Of a stretch of DNA of 64,000 bases, positions 54,786 to 63,556 are shown in pieces. How positions within the stretch are numbered: position 1 is the first letter of the stretch; each line of letters starts with the position of its first letter. Below the pieces are notes generated by a model. The model saw nothing but the letters and a program-made list of their open reading frames with translations, ran no database searches and was not told the DNA's origin. The DNA is from Hyunsoonleella jejuensis (GTDB lineage: Bacteria; Bacteroidota; Bacteroidia; Flavobacteriales; Flavobacteriaceae): contig NZ_FOFN01000001.1 in the NCBI RefSeq assembly GCF_900111025.1, positions 1,116,001-1,180,000 on the forward strand. The letters run 5' to 3'. The translations under genes and the position numbers were made by a program.

Positions 54786-55436
54786 ATGATGAAAAAATTA
54801 CTCTTTTGTACAACGCTCCTATTGAGTGTTTATGCGTCAAATGCACAAGGATTTTCAAATCTTGTTTTTGACACCACTATTCCGCCAACGGCAACAACAG
54901 TAGATGTAACTTTTGACTACTCAGGTATTTCAACTGGAGATGTTTTTGAGTGGCAATTGTTTTTGGCTAATCCTGATGGGAGCCCGAATTGGGGTTCAGG
55001 ACGAAACATAGCTTATGAAGGAAATATTGTTCCCACTTCTATGGGGTCTGGAACACAAACCGTTACTATTAACATTTTTAACACACCGGTAGATGGTGAG
55101 GTTTTCACATGGGCTGGTAAAATAACGTTGGGTTCAGATGGTTCTGATACGGGTTTTAACAATACTGGAAATTTAGTTACAATATCGTCTACTGCTAGTG
55201 TAGAAGAAGTTGTAAATAAAAATTCAATTTTGATTTTTCCTAATCCTGTTGAGAATATCTTAAATATAGACCTTATGGGGGTGCCGTCGGAAAAAGCATC
55301 AATTTTAGATATGACTGGAAAAGTAGTAATGAAGCTTTTGAATATTACTACTGAAATCGATGTTTCGAATTTAGAACAAGGATTTTATTTTCTAAAAACA
55401 AATGATAATAGGTCATTTAAATTTGTTAAGAAATAA
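54786..55436 (+). CDS. Small T9SS-secreted protein in the PUL
   Basis: This 216-residue protein has a signal peptide (MMKKLLFCTTLLLSVYASNA), a beta-rich central domain (about 22-140, with VDVTFDYSGISTGDVFEWQL and FTWAGKITLGS) and a type IX secretion sorting domain (about 145-216, ILIFPNPVENILNIDLMG, ending DVSNLEQGFYFLKTNDNRSFKFVKK in the full protein). It should be exported by T9SS to the surface or medium. The central domain is not recognised; given its neighbours it may bind the target glycan. The start was set at the ATG pair 54786/54789, which gives a standard signal peptide. Confidence 0.8.
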   Translation: MMKKLLFCTTLLLSVYASNAQGFSNLVFDTTIPPTATTVDVTFDYSGISTGDVFEWQLFLANPDGSPNWGSGRNIAYEGNIVPTSMGSGTQTVTINIFNTPVDGEVFTWAGKITLGSDGSDTGFNNTGNLVTISSTASVEEVVNKNSILIFPNPVENILNIDLMGVPSEKASILDMTGKVVMKLLNITTEIDVSNLEQGFYFLKTNDNRSFKFVKK

Positions 55437-55457
55437 AACTGTATGAAAAAATAAAAA

Positions 55458-55502
55458 TTCAAAAGTCTAGTTATAAATTTGGCTAGTCTTTTGAGTTTTT
55501 TT
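55458..55502 (+). terminator. Terminator after the T9SS protein gene
   Basis: TTCAAAAGTCTAG (55458-55470) pairs with CTAGTCTTTTGAG (55483-55495) with one mismatch, followed by T's. Confidence 0.7.
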
Positions 55503-55592
55503 GTAAATCAAGATGTTAAAAGTTTCCAAAGAACTCTGCGCATTTAAAAAAAATTAATATAATCGATTAGTTGTATAAATTAATTTAAATAA

Positions 55593-57896
55593 ATGAAAAG
55601 GAAAATGAAAAAAAATCAAGCTTTAAGTCAAACTATAAAATTTATCTTAGTGTTTGTTATAACCGGAAGTTGTGCGCAATCAAAATCGCATCTAGATAAA
55701 AGTAAGCCTATAGAAGAGCGCATAACACTTTTAATGAACCAGATGACGTTAGACGAAAAGGTAGGGCAAATGAACCAGTATAACGGTTCTTGGGATTTTA
55801 CGGGGCCTTTGCCAGAATCAGGTTCGGAAGAAGAAAAATATGAGCACCTTAAAAAAGGTTGGGTTGGTTCTATGCTAAGTGTTAGAGGCGCAAAAGAAGT
55901 TAGGGCTGTTCAAAAAATTGCTGTGGAGGAAAGTCGTTTGGGCATCCCAATTATTTTTGGTTTTGATGTGATACACGGGTACAAGACATTAAGCCCCATA
56001 CCGTTGGCAGAAGCCGCAAGTTGGGATTTGGAGGCTATAAAAAAATCTGCTAGTGTAGCTGCGCAAGAGGCTTCGGCATCAGGTTTAAATTGGACTTTCG
56101 GACCTAACGTTGATGTCGCCAATGATGCCAGATGGGGACGTGTTATGGAAGGCGCGGGAGAAGACACCTATTTGGGAAGTAAAATAGCCACGGCCAGAGT
56201 TACAGGATTTCAGGGAGATGACTTAGCCGACGCTACTACCATTGCATCTTGTGCAAAGCATTTTGCCGCTTATGGTTATGCTGAAGCAGGTAGGGAGTAC
56301 AATACCGTTGATATGAGCAGGTCAAAATTGTATAATTCTGTTTTGCCTCCTTTTAAGGCAGCTGTAGATGCAGGAGTTCGTACACTTATGAATTCTTTCA
56401 ATATACTAAATGGTATCCCTGCAACAGGCCATGTTTTTTTACAAAGAGATATTTTAAAGGGCGATTGGGGTTTTGATGGATACGTAGTATCAGATTGGGC
56501 TTCGATTTCTGAAATGGTAACGCACGGTTACGCTTTAGATGGCGCAGATGCTTCTGCTAAGGCTGTAACTGCAGGATCAGATATGGATATGGAATCGCAC
56601 CTATATGTTAAGGAATTAGTGAAGTTAGTTGAGAACGGAACGGTAAAGGAAGCATTAATTGATGATGCCGTTAGAAGAATACTTCGCGTAAAATTTGAGC
56701 TTGGTTTGTTTGATAATCCTTACAAATATTGTGATGAAGCTAGAGAAAAAGTTACCATAGGTAATAAGACTATTAATGATGCGGTTTTGGATATGGCCAA
56801 GAAATCAATTGTACTATTAAAGAATAACGATAACCTATTACCATTAAAAAAATCAGGACAAAAAGTAGCTTTAATAGGTGCACTGGCAGCCGATAAAAAT
56901 AGTCCTCTGGGAAGTTGGAGAATTGCTGCCGACGATAATACTGCCGTGTCTGTTTTGGAAGGTATGCAGCAATATAAAAATAATGAACTTGTTTATGAAA
57001 AGGGAACAGATGTCTCTATTGGAAAACAATTGTTTGTTCAAGAAGTCAAGATAAATAACAATAATTTCTCTGGATTTGAAGCTGCAAAAAACGCTGCAAA
57101 AGATGCTGACGTTGTGGTGATGGTTTTAGGAGAAGTAGGTTTTCAAAGTGGAGAAGGCAGAAGTAGAACAAAATTAGGTCTACCTGGAAACCAACAACAA
57201 TTACTGGAGGCCATTTTTGAGGTGAATAAAAACATTGTTTTGGTCTTGAATAACGGACGTCCATTGGCTTTACCTTGGGCAGCCGAACATATTCCAGCAA
57301 TAGTTGAAGCGTGGCAATTAGGAACGCAAGCTGGAAATGCTGTGGCTCAAGTGCTATATGGAGATTATAACCCAAGTGGTAAATTACCAATGTCTTTCCC
57401 AAGAAATGTTGGGCAATGCCCCATTTATTATAATAACTTCAGTACGGGTAGACCAGTTAACTCGCAAGACAACGTATTCTGGTCTCATTATATAGATGTT
57501 GAAAACACACCTTTATTTCCTTTTGGTTATGGGATGAGTTATACAGATTTTAAGTATAACAACCTAAAATTAGGTAAATCTGAATATAATAAAGGTGAAA
57601 CCGTAGAGTTAAGTGTAGAAGTTACAAATGTTGGTGATTTAGATGGAAAGGAAGTAGTGCAACTTTATATAAATGATCCAGTGGCTAGTATCGTAAGACC
57701 TGTTAAGGAGTTAAAAGGATTTGAGCTAGTCGAATTAAAAAAGGGACAAACAAAAACTATAACATTCAACTTAACAAATGCTGAACTCGGTTTTTATGAT
57801 AATGATGGCAATTACCTAGTAGAACCAGGGATGTTTAACATTATGGTTGGAGGAAGTTCAGACAGTGGATTAAAAGATAAATTTAAGTTGAAATAA
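55593..57896 (+). CDS. bglX: GH3 beta-glucosidase, BglX-like lipoprotein
   Basis: This 767-residue exo-glycosidase has a lipoprotein-like signal (about 9-27, ending TGSCAQS). The GH3 barrel shows GIPIIFGFDVIHGYKT, NWTFGPNVDVANDARWGRVM, CAKHFAAYG and the nucleophile Asp301 in VVSDWAS. A C-terminal GH3 sandwich follows (VLGEVGFQSGEGRSRTKL) and then a fibronectin-III-like domain (FPFGYGMSYTDF, VEVTNVGDLDGKEVVQLY). The layout matches BglX, which acts on beta-linked gluco-oligosaccharides and sometimes xylo-oligosaccharides. It lies 20 bases before the GH10 gene, so the two form an operon. There are two Met at residues 1 and 5. Confidence 0.94.
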   Translation: MKRKMKKNQALSQTIKFILVFVITGSCAQSKSHLDKSKPIEERITLLMNQMTLDEKVGQMNQYNGSWDFTGPLPESGSEEEKYEHLKKGWVGSMLSVRGAKEVRAVQKIAVEESRLGIPIIFGFDVIHGYKTLSPIPLAEAASWDLEAIKKSASVAAQEASASGLNWTFGPNVDVANDARWGRVMEGAGEDTYLGSKIATARVTGFQGDDLADATTIASCAKHFAAYGYAEAGREYNTVDMSRSKLYNSVLPPFKAAVDAGVRTLMNSFNILNGIPATGHVFLQRDILKGDWGFDGYVVSDWASISEMVTHGYALDGADASAKAVTAGSDMDMESHLYVKELVKLVENGTVKEALIDDAVRRILRVKFELGLFDNPYKYCDEAREKVTIGNKTINDAVLDMAKKSIVLLKNNDNLLPLKKSGQKVALIGALAADKNSPLGSWRIAADDNTAVSVLEGMQQYKNNELVYEKGTDVSIGKQLFVQEVKINNNNFSGFEAAKNAAKDADVVVMVLGEVGFQSGEGRSRTKLGLPGNQQQLLEAIFEVNKNIVLVLNNGRPLALPWAAEHIPAIVEAWQLGTQAGNAVAQVLYGDYNPSGKLPMSFPRNVGQCPIYYNNFSTGRPVNSQDNVFWSHYIDVENTPLFPFGYGMSYTDFKYNNLKLGKSEYNKGETVELSVEVTNVGDLDGKEVVQLYINDPVASIVRPVKELKGFELVELKKGQTKTITFNLTNAELGFYDNDGNYLVEPGMFNIMVGGSSDSGLKDKFKLK

Positions 57897-57915
57897 TTGT
57901 TATAAATAAAAAGCT

Positions 57916-59244
57916 ATGAAAAATATAATAACAACCTATAAGGTTATTTTTCTCTTTGCAATACTATCTGCATTTTTTGCATGCTCTAAAGATGATGACA
58001 CTGCACCACCAGATAACCCTACACCTATTGTTTTATCTTTTGATGTATTAATATCAGAGCAAAACCCGCTTAGAGTTGCAGTAAATAATACATCAACAGG
58101 TACAAGCGGATTAAGCAGTTACTGGCAGTTTTTTACAAATGGTCCCAGAGTTGAAGATTTGGCAGGTCCAGAAGTGCATTTGTACGAGACAGCAGGCGAC
58201 TATACAATAACTCTTACAGTAGAAGGCCCCAACGGTGATGTTAGCACTAGTCAAGTAGTATCGATTACTGGACAAGCTGCTGCGGATCCCGCACTAAAAG
58301 ATGCAGCTGATAAATTTTCAATTGGTATGGCGGTTAAATCAAATAGATTAGATGGAAGCCACGGTGAAATTCTAACCCGTGAATTTAATAACCTTACCGC
58401 CGAATTTGAAATGAAAATGAATATCATGTATCCTTCTCAGGGTAACTATGACTTTACAGCGGCCGATGCAATTGTGGACTATGGAATTGCGAATAACATG
58501 GATATTCATGGACATACTTTAATTTGGCATACAGCAACACCACAATGGGTAGAGAATTTTTCGGGTACAGATGAGGAGTTTGAAACGATGATTAAAGATT
58601 ATATTACAACAGTACTAACACGTTATGCTGGTAAGGTAAGATCTTGGGACGTTGTAAATGAAGCAGTTGAAGATGGTACTAATCAATTAAGAAATACTGT
58701 TTTTAGGAGACGTATGGGGGATAACTATATTGAAAAATGTTATCAATTTGCAAGGGATGCTGATCCAAATGTACTTCTCTTCTATAATGACTACAATATA
58801 ACTTTTGATGCAGGTAAGCAAGCTGCAATGTTTGCTATTGTAGATGATTTGTCTTCAAAAAGCATAATAGACGGGGTTGGTGCCCAAATGCATATAGCCT
58901 ATAACTTTCCATCTGCAGCTCAAATACAAAGTGTAGTTAATGGAGCCGTATCAAGAGGTTTGAAAATGCATTTTTCTGAGCTAGATATAAGGGCAAACCC
59001 AAATAATGATATTACCTCTTTAACAGATGCAAGAGCAACTGCTCAAGAAAACAAGTTTAGAGAGGTGGTTGAAATTTATAATGCTATACCTGAGGCTAAT
59101 AAATTTGCATTGACCGTATGGGGAATACGAGATAACGAAACTTGGTTGATTGATTTTTGGGGACAACCCGATTGGCCATTGTTGTATGATTCTAATTTCA
59201 ATGCTAAAAAAGCTTACAGAGGGTTTTTAGATGGACTGAATTAA
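57916..59244 (+). CDS. GH10 endo-beta-1,4-xylanase lipoprotein
   Basis: This 442-residue lipoprotein (AFFACSKDDD, Cys23) has a PKD-like beta domain (about 38-120) and a GH10 catalytic domain (about 128-440). Key residues are the acid/base Glu249 in WDVVNEAVEDG and the nucleophile Glu355 in HFSELDIR. Other markers are GHTLIWHTATPQW and LLFYNDYNI, with LTVWGIRDNETW near the end. GH10 enzymes cut beta-1,4-xylan and tolerate side chains; some act on mixed substrates. It is co-transcribed with the BglX-like gene and is the clearest pointer to xylan as a target of this PUL. Confidence 0.95.
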   Translation: MKNIITTYKVIFLFAILSAFFACSKDDDTAPPDNPTPIVLSFDVLISEQNPLRVAVNNTSTGTSGLSSYWQFFTNGPRVEDLAGPEVHLYETAGDYTITLTVEGPNGDVSTSQVVSITGQAAADPALKDAADKFSIGMAVKSNRLDGSHGEILTREFNNLTAEFEMKMNIMYPSQGNYDFTAADAIVDYGIANNMDIHGHTLIWHTATPQWVENFSGTDEEFETMIKDYITTVLTRYAGKVRSWDVVNEAVEDGTNQLRNTVFRRRMGDNYIEKCYQFARDADPNVLLFYNDYNITFDAGKQAAMFAIVDDLSSKSIIDGVGAQMHIAYNFPSAAQIQSVVNGAVSRGLKMHFSELDIRANPNNDITSLTDARATAQENKFREVVEIYNAIPEANKFALTVWGIRDNETWLIDFWGQPDWPLLYDSNFNAKKAYRGFLDGLN

Positions 59245-59408
59245 AAATCAAGCACTCGTTTATGATGGTTTTAGTCAGATATAAAAAGCGGAACTTACAT
59301 ATAAACTTATTTCATAAAGTTCTTGTTTAATAGAGTTTAAACAGCTACCATAAGTAGTTTAATACAATTTACTTCTTTACTTTAGTTCTAGCACTTATAA
59401 ACTAGTTT

Positions 59409-60278
59409 ATGTTATTGTTAGAACAAACCAACTATGATTTTATTGGAAATATAGTTGTTACCATTCTTTTGTTGGGTGTTTTATTTCTTATGCTACTATT
59501 CATAAGAAAAATAATTACAACGATATTAGATGGACTAGAAATGATATATGCGCTCTTCACAAAACGTCCAGTCTTTATTCATTTTTATTTTTTTAGAAGG
59601 AATTTGAGTCCAGAACAACACAAAATCCTAGAAAAGGAATTTGTTTTTTACAGAAGACTAAGCAAGAAGCATAAAAGCTATTTTAGACACCGAACGGCGA
59701 CCTTTATTAAGTATAAAAAATTTGAAGGTAAAGAGGGTTTTGTAATTACTGAAGAAGTAAAAGTCTTAATTTCGGCAATGTCAGTAATGTTGACTTTTGG
59801 CTTTAGGAGATATATAATTCCGTACATAGAAACTTTTATTGTATATCCTACAGACTATTATTCCATGTTTAGTAAAACAACCAATAAGGGAGAGTTTAAC
59901 GCGCGCCTTAAAACGTTAGTGTTGTCTTGGGATAATTTTTTAGAAGGACATAGAATCGAAGATGATAAATTGAATTTGGGAATTCACGAGTTGTCACATG
60001 CTATTCATTTCAACTGTATAAAGAGTGATGATATCAATTCCATTCTATTTGTGGATACATTTAATGAGCTTAGAAATACCTTATCATCCGATGAAACATT
60101 AAAAACTAAATTGGTTAATTCTGAATTCATAAGAAGTTACGCTTTCACGAACGATTCGGAGCTGCTTGCAGTAATTATAGAAACTTTTATTGAATCTCCT
60201 GAGGTATTTAGAGTGCTTTTCCCTCATATTTATGATAAAGTAAAGCAAATGTTGAACTTTAATTTTTCTGGCTATTAA
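59409..60278 (+). CDS. MtfA-like zinc metallopeptidase (M90)
   Basis: This 289-residue protein has one N-terminal membrane helix (about 14-38, FIGNIVVTILLLGVLFLMLLF) and a soluble domain resembling MtfA, the glucose-regulated metallopeptidase. The zinc motif is His193-ExxHis in GIHELSHAIHFN, with SELLAVIIETFIESPEVF downstream supplying the likely third ligand. E. coli MtfA modulates the glucose PTS regulator Mlc, which is absent in flavobacteria, so the physiological substrate is unknown. A weak hairpin with a T run follows at 60284-60309. It is not obviously part of the PUL. Confidence 0.85.
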   Translation: MLLLEQTNYDFIGNIVVTILLLGVLFLMLLFIRKIITTILDGLEMIYALFTKRPVFIHFYFFRRNLSPEQHKILEKEFVFYRRLSKKHKSYFRHRTATFIKYKKFEGKEGFVITEEVKVLISAMSVMLTFGFRRYIIPYIETFIVYPTDYYSMFSKTTNKGEFNARLKTLVLSWDNFLEGHRIEDDKLNLGIHELSHAIHFNCIKSDDINSILFVDTFNELRNTLSSDETLKTKLVNSEFIRSYAFTNDSELLAVIIETFIESPEVFRVLFPHIYDKVKQMLNFNFSGY

Positions 60279-60283
60279 TAGGT

Positions 60284-60309
60284 TACATGATTTTTGTCAT
60301 GCTTTTTTT
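60284..60309 (+). terminator. Short terminator after the M90 peptidase gene
   Basis: CATGA (60286-60290) and TCATG (60297-60301) form a 5-bp stem followed by C and seven T's. Confidence 0.5.
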
Positions 60310-60359
60310 GTATTTGTATTCCTAATTTTAGAGATAACTAAACTAAATACTTCAATGAC

Positions 60360-60779
60360 ATGATACGAAAAGCACCAATTTCGATGATAATGACGGAGAA
60401 TGTCATTACATTACAAAAAGATGATCATTTAGAAAAAGCAGAAAAACTTTTTAAACAACATCATATACGGCATATACCTGTTGTGCAGGATAATGTTATT
60501 GTGGGTATGCTAAGCTACTCCGATTTATTAAGATTGAGTTTTGCAGATGTAACTGATAATAATGACAGTGCTGCTGATGTCATGGTTTATAATATGTTTA
60601 CTATTAGCCAGGTAATGAAAAAAAAGATAGTTTGCGTATCACCTTCATACTCTATTAAGGAAGTAGCTGAAATTTTAGCTAACAAGGAGTTTCATGCGCT
60701 ACCAGTAGTAAATAACAACCAATTGGTAGGTATTGTAACAACTACAGATATGATTAATTACTTGCTGAAGCAATTCTGA
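60360..60779 (+). CDS. Tandem CBS domain protein, copy 1
   Basis: This 139-residue protein is made of two CBS domains (about 5-60 and 80-138). Each has the turn pattern HIRHIPVV..VGMLSYSDLL and EFHALPVVNNNQLVGIVTT. Free-standing CBS pairs bind adenine nucleotides (AMP, ADP, ATP or SAM) and often report energy state to a partner. No partner domain is fused. The next gene is a close paralogue of the same length. Confidence 0.9.
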   Translation: MIRKAPISMIMTENVITLQKDDHLEKAEKLFKQHHIRHIPVVQDNVIVGMLSYSDLLRLSFADVTDNNDSAADVMVYNMFTISQVMKKKIVCVSPSYSIKEVAEILANKEFHALPVVNNNQLVGIVTTTDMINYLLKQF

Positions 60780-60862
60780 TTGCAGACACCTTGGCGCAAT
60801 ACTAGCTTGCGAAGAGATTGGTGATTGAAATTTCATATTATATTAAACTTAAAACTATAGCA

Positions 60863-61282
60863 ATGAGACAGGGAGTTCCAGTATCGACTATAATGACAAA
60901 AAATCTTATAGCGCTTACACGTTCAGATAATTTAGAAAGAGCAGAAAAACTATTTAATAGGTATAAAATTAAACATATGCCAGTGGTTTCAGGCGAAACC
61001 ATTATAGGTATGTTAAGCTATACAGATTTAATGCGCATAAGTTTTGCGGAGACTTCATCTATTGGAGGTGATACCTTAGAAACGGTAGTTTATAATAATT
61101 TTACCATAGAGCAGGTAATGGTGAAAGATGTGGTTACAATTTCTACAGAAACTACAATTAAAGAGGCGGCTGAGATTTTAGCAAAAAGCGGTTTTCATGC
61201 ATTGCCTGTTGTAGAAGATGGTACTTTGGTAGGCATAATTACTACAACAGATTTACTAAACTATTTTATTAAACAAATTTAA
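60863..61282 (+). CDS. Tandem CBS domain protein, copy 2
   Basis: This 139-residue paralogue of the upstream gene aligns over its full length (MRQGVPVSTIMTKNLIAL against MIRKAPISMIMTENVITL) with two CBS domains (KHMPVV..IGMLSYTDLM and GFHALPVVEDGTLVGIITT). The start at 60863 was chosen because it gives the same length as the paralogue; an in-frame GTG at 60818 would add 15 residues without support. It arose by local duplication. It meets the convergent rpe gene with a 4-base overlap of the 3' ends. Confidence 0.9.
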   Translation: MRQGVPVSTIMTKNLIALTRSDNLERAEKLFNRYKIKHMPVVSGETIIGMLSYTDLMRISFAETSSIGGDTLETVVYNNFTIEQVMVKDVVTISTETTIKEAAEILAKSGFHALPVVEDGTLVGIITTTDLLNYFIKQI

Positions 61283-61941
61283 GAGTTAGCAATCAACTTT
61301 AATTTTTTAATAGTTTCTGGTTGATTGCTACTTTTAAAGACATGGCTTCCCGCCACAAATACATTTGCACCAGCGTCAACTAGTTGTTTTATATTCTTGT
61401 CAGTAACACCACCATCAATCTCAATATGAGTATCTAAACCTTGCTCATCTATCATTTTACGAAGCTTTTTAATTCGGTTATATGTGATGTCTTCAAATTT
61501 TTGTCCACCAAAACCTGGGTTTATAGACATTAATAAAACCATGAAACATTCTGGAAGAATATCTTCCAATACAGATACTGGTGTGGTTAAGTTGAGCACA
61601 ACGCCTGCTTTACATCCAGTGGCTTTAATTTGTCTAAGTGTTCTATGGAGATGTACTGTAGATTCGTAGTGTACCGTAATAATATCTGCACCAACTTTAG
61701 CAAATTCCTCTATATAGCGTTCAGGCTTTTCTATCATCAAGTGTACATCTAGAGGTTTGGTGGCGTGCTTTTTAATAGCTTGAATCACTGGCATACCATA
61801 AGATATGTTTGGCACAAAATGCCCATCCATAACGTCTATATGAAACCAGTCTGCTTCACTGTTGTTCACCATTTCGGTATCTCGTTTAAGATTTCCAAAA
61901 TCTGAAGCTAGCATGGAGGGAGCGATTAATTTAGAGTTCAT
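61279..61941 (-). CDS. rpe: Ribulose-phosphate 3-epimerase
   Basis: Rpe converts D-ribulose 5-phosphate to D-xylulose 5-phosphate in the pentose phosphate pathway. The 220-residue TIM barrel starts KLIAPSMLASDFGNL, has WFHIDVMDGHFVPNISYG (metal-binding His and Asp), LDVHLMIEKP, MSINPGFGGQKF and the C-terminal phosphate site IDGGVTDKN with VAGSHVFK. The ATG at 61941 gives the normal length; a longer frame from 62019 would include the promoter and terminator sequences. Xylose released by the nearby PUL would enter this pathway after isomerisation, but the linkage may be chance. Confidence 0.96.
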   Translation of the reverse strand: MNSKLIAPSMLASDFGNLKRDTEMVNNSEADWFHIDVMDGHFVPNISYGMPVIQAIKKHATKPLDVHLMIEKPERYIEEFAKVGADIITVHYESTVHLHRTLRQIKATGCKAGVVLNLTTPVSVLEDILPECFMVLLMSINPGFGGQKFEDITYNRIKKLRKMIDEQGLDTHIEIDGGVTDKNIKQLVDAGANVFVAGSHVFKSSNQPETIKKLKLIANS

Positions 61942-61964
61942 AATATTTAATAGAAAAGTTTTTG

Positions 61965-61972
61965 CAAAAGTA
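61965..61972 (-). promoter_or_regulatory. Predicted -7 element of rpe
   Basis: On the minus strand the sequence reads TACTTTTG, matching TAnnTTTG, directly after the rpoD terminator. It supports the ATG at 61941. Confidence 0.45.
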
Positions 61973-61973
61973 G

Positions 61974-62009
61974 GGAAAAAAACAAACCCGCGGTAATCAG
62001 CCGCGGGTT
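61974..62009 (-). terminator. Terminator of the sigma factor gene
   Basis: AACCCGCGG (61985-61993) and CCGCGGGTT (62001-62009) form a perfect 9-bp GC-rich stem. Downstream on the minus strand is TTTGTTTTTTTCCC. Confidence 0.92.
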
Positions 62010-62083
62010 CTTTCATCAATCAAAAAACGAACAGTTATGTGTAACTGTTGTTGTCGTAATTTAGTCGTTACGCCATGGCATAA

Positions 62084-62947
62084 CTATCCTAAATATGTTT
62101 TTAATATTTTACTTCTAGACGTATGTTTCAATCTACGAATAGCTTTCTCTTTTATTTGTCTTACACGCTCGCGAGTTAAATCAAATGTTTCACCAATTTC
62201 CTCTAAAGTCATTGGGTGTTGGTTGCCTAAACCAAAGTATAAACGAATAACATCTGCTTCACGAGGGGTTAAGGTTTCCAGTGCACGCTCAATTTCTGTA
62301 CGCAAAGATTCATGTAATAACTCTTTGTCAGGATTTGGCGATTCACCAGAATTCAATACATCGTATAAGTTAGAATCTTCACCTTCAACTAAAGGTGCAT
62401 CCATACTAACGTGACGTCCAGAATTTTTCATAGATTCCTTAACATCGTTAATTGTCATATCCAACTCTTTCGCAATTTCTTCAGCGGAAGGCGGGCGTTC
62501 ATGACTTTGCTCCAAGAAAGCAAATGTTTTATTAATCTTGTTAATAGAACCAATTTTGTTCAGCGGTAAACGCACAATTCGTGATTGTTCAGCTAATGCC
62601 TGTAGAATTGACTGACGAATCCACCAAACTGCGTACGATATAAACTTAAAACCGCGCGTTTCATCAAAACGTTGTGCAGCTTTAATTAAACCTAAATTAC
62701 CTTCATTAATTAAATCTGGTAATGTTAAGCCTTGATTTTGATACTGTTTTGCTACAGAAACCACGAAGCGTAAATTAGCCTTTGTTAGCTTTTCTAAAGC
62801 AATTTGATCACCAGCTTTAATACGTTGCGCTAATTCAACTTCTTCATCGGCAGTAATTAAATCTACCTTACCAATTTCCTGTAGATATTTATCTAACGAT
62901 GCAGTTTCCCTATTAGTAACCTGCTTCGTAATTTTAAGTTGTCTCAT
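62084..62947 (-). CDS. rpoD: Primary sigma factor RpoD/SigA (Bacteroidota type)
   Basis: This 287-residue sigma-70 factor lacks region 1.1, as the housekeeping sigma factors of Bacteroidota do. Visible are region 1.2 ([20 protein letters not shown]), region 2 with the core-binding [14 protein letters not shown] and the -10 melting segment [19 protein letters not shown], region 3, and region 4.2 with [15 protein letters not shown] and the [23 protein letters not shown]. It should recognise the TTG and TAnnTTTG elements seen in this window. It is monocistronic with its own terminator. Confidence 0.96.
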   Translation of the reverse strand: MRQLKITKQVTNRETASLDKYLQEIGKVDLITADEEVELAQRIKAGDQIALEKLTKANLRFVVSVAKQYQNQGLTLPDLINEGNLGLIKAAQRFDETRGFKFISYAVWWIRQSILQALAEQSRIVRLPLNKIGSINKINKTFAFLEQSHERPPSAEEIAKELDMTINDVKESMKNSGRHVSMDAPLVEGEDSNLYDVLNSGESPNPDKELLHESLRTEIERALETLTPREADVIRLYFGLGNQHPMTLEEIGETFDLTRERVRQIKEKAIRRLKHTSRSKILKTYLG

Positions 62948-63103
62948 CTAATGTTCTCCTGTAATTTAATTGTGAAATATGGGTATTCATTAATTATACG
63001 TACAAATACCATATTTTGTTACAAAAAAATTAAAATTTTTATAACACTTTACTATTGAGACACGTAGAATAGACAAAAGTCACAAAACGGAAACATTGTT
63101 GTG

Positions 63104-63478
63104 TTATATTCTGATGAGTTTTTTATTGGTGAGGTTAATATCTTCTAACATGTCTTTTGAAAATTGTATATGCCCCCTAGTGGTTATGAGTCTAAATCTG
63201 TGTGATTTTAGATTACTTAAAGCATTTAAAAATAACCACTTAGATTTTAGTAGTCTAGGTTTTTCAGATTTTAGGCTTATGTCAAAAATATGCTTTCTAC
63301 CTTCTTTTGTTGCCACAATATCTGGAGTTACAGCGATGTCACTCCCTTTTTTGATGTAAGATTTTGGTGTTTCGTACCCATCCATATCCGCCTTAATATT
63401 TTCAAAACCTCTATTTTCTAAATAGTTAATAGAGTTCTCTAGAATATCAGAGTACTTTTCTTTCTCTGTGTAAATCAT
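63104..63478 (-). CDS. Hypothetical protein, possible nuclease fold
   Basis: This 124-residue protein is not recognised. It has a helical N terminus (KEKYSDILENSINYLENRGF), then VTPDIVATKEGRKHIFDISLKSEK, where the pattern Pro-Asp followed about 15 residues later by Asp-x-x-Lys is reminiscent of the PD-(D/E)XK core. A basic C-terminal half follows (SNLKSHRFRLITTRGHIQF). The catalytic residues are only suggested, so no nuclease activity is claimed. It lies upstream of rpoD on the same strand with a gap of about 156 bases and has no signal peptide or membrane helix. Confidence 0.6.
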   Translation of the reverse strand: MIYTEKEKYSDILENSINYLENRGFENIKADMDGYETPKSYIKKGSDIAVTPDIVATKEGRKHIFDISLKSEKPRLLKSKWLFLNALSNLKSHRFRLITTRGHIQFSKDMLEDINLTNKKLIRI

Positions 63479-63556
63479 TTGTCCATTTCATTTAAAGATG
63501 AACTAGTAATATAATGGATAATATGAAAAAATCAAGTTTTTAACAGGGTTTAACGT

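Noticed and set aside
61942-62019. N-terminal extension of ribulose-phosphate epimerase
   Set aside because: It spans the rpoD terminator and the rpe -7 element; the family begins at the MNSKLIAPS sequence.
62037-62414. 125-codon frame antisense to rpoD
   Set aside because: It is a shadow of sigma region 4 and contradicts the well-defined rpoD gene and terminator.
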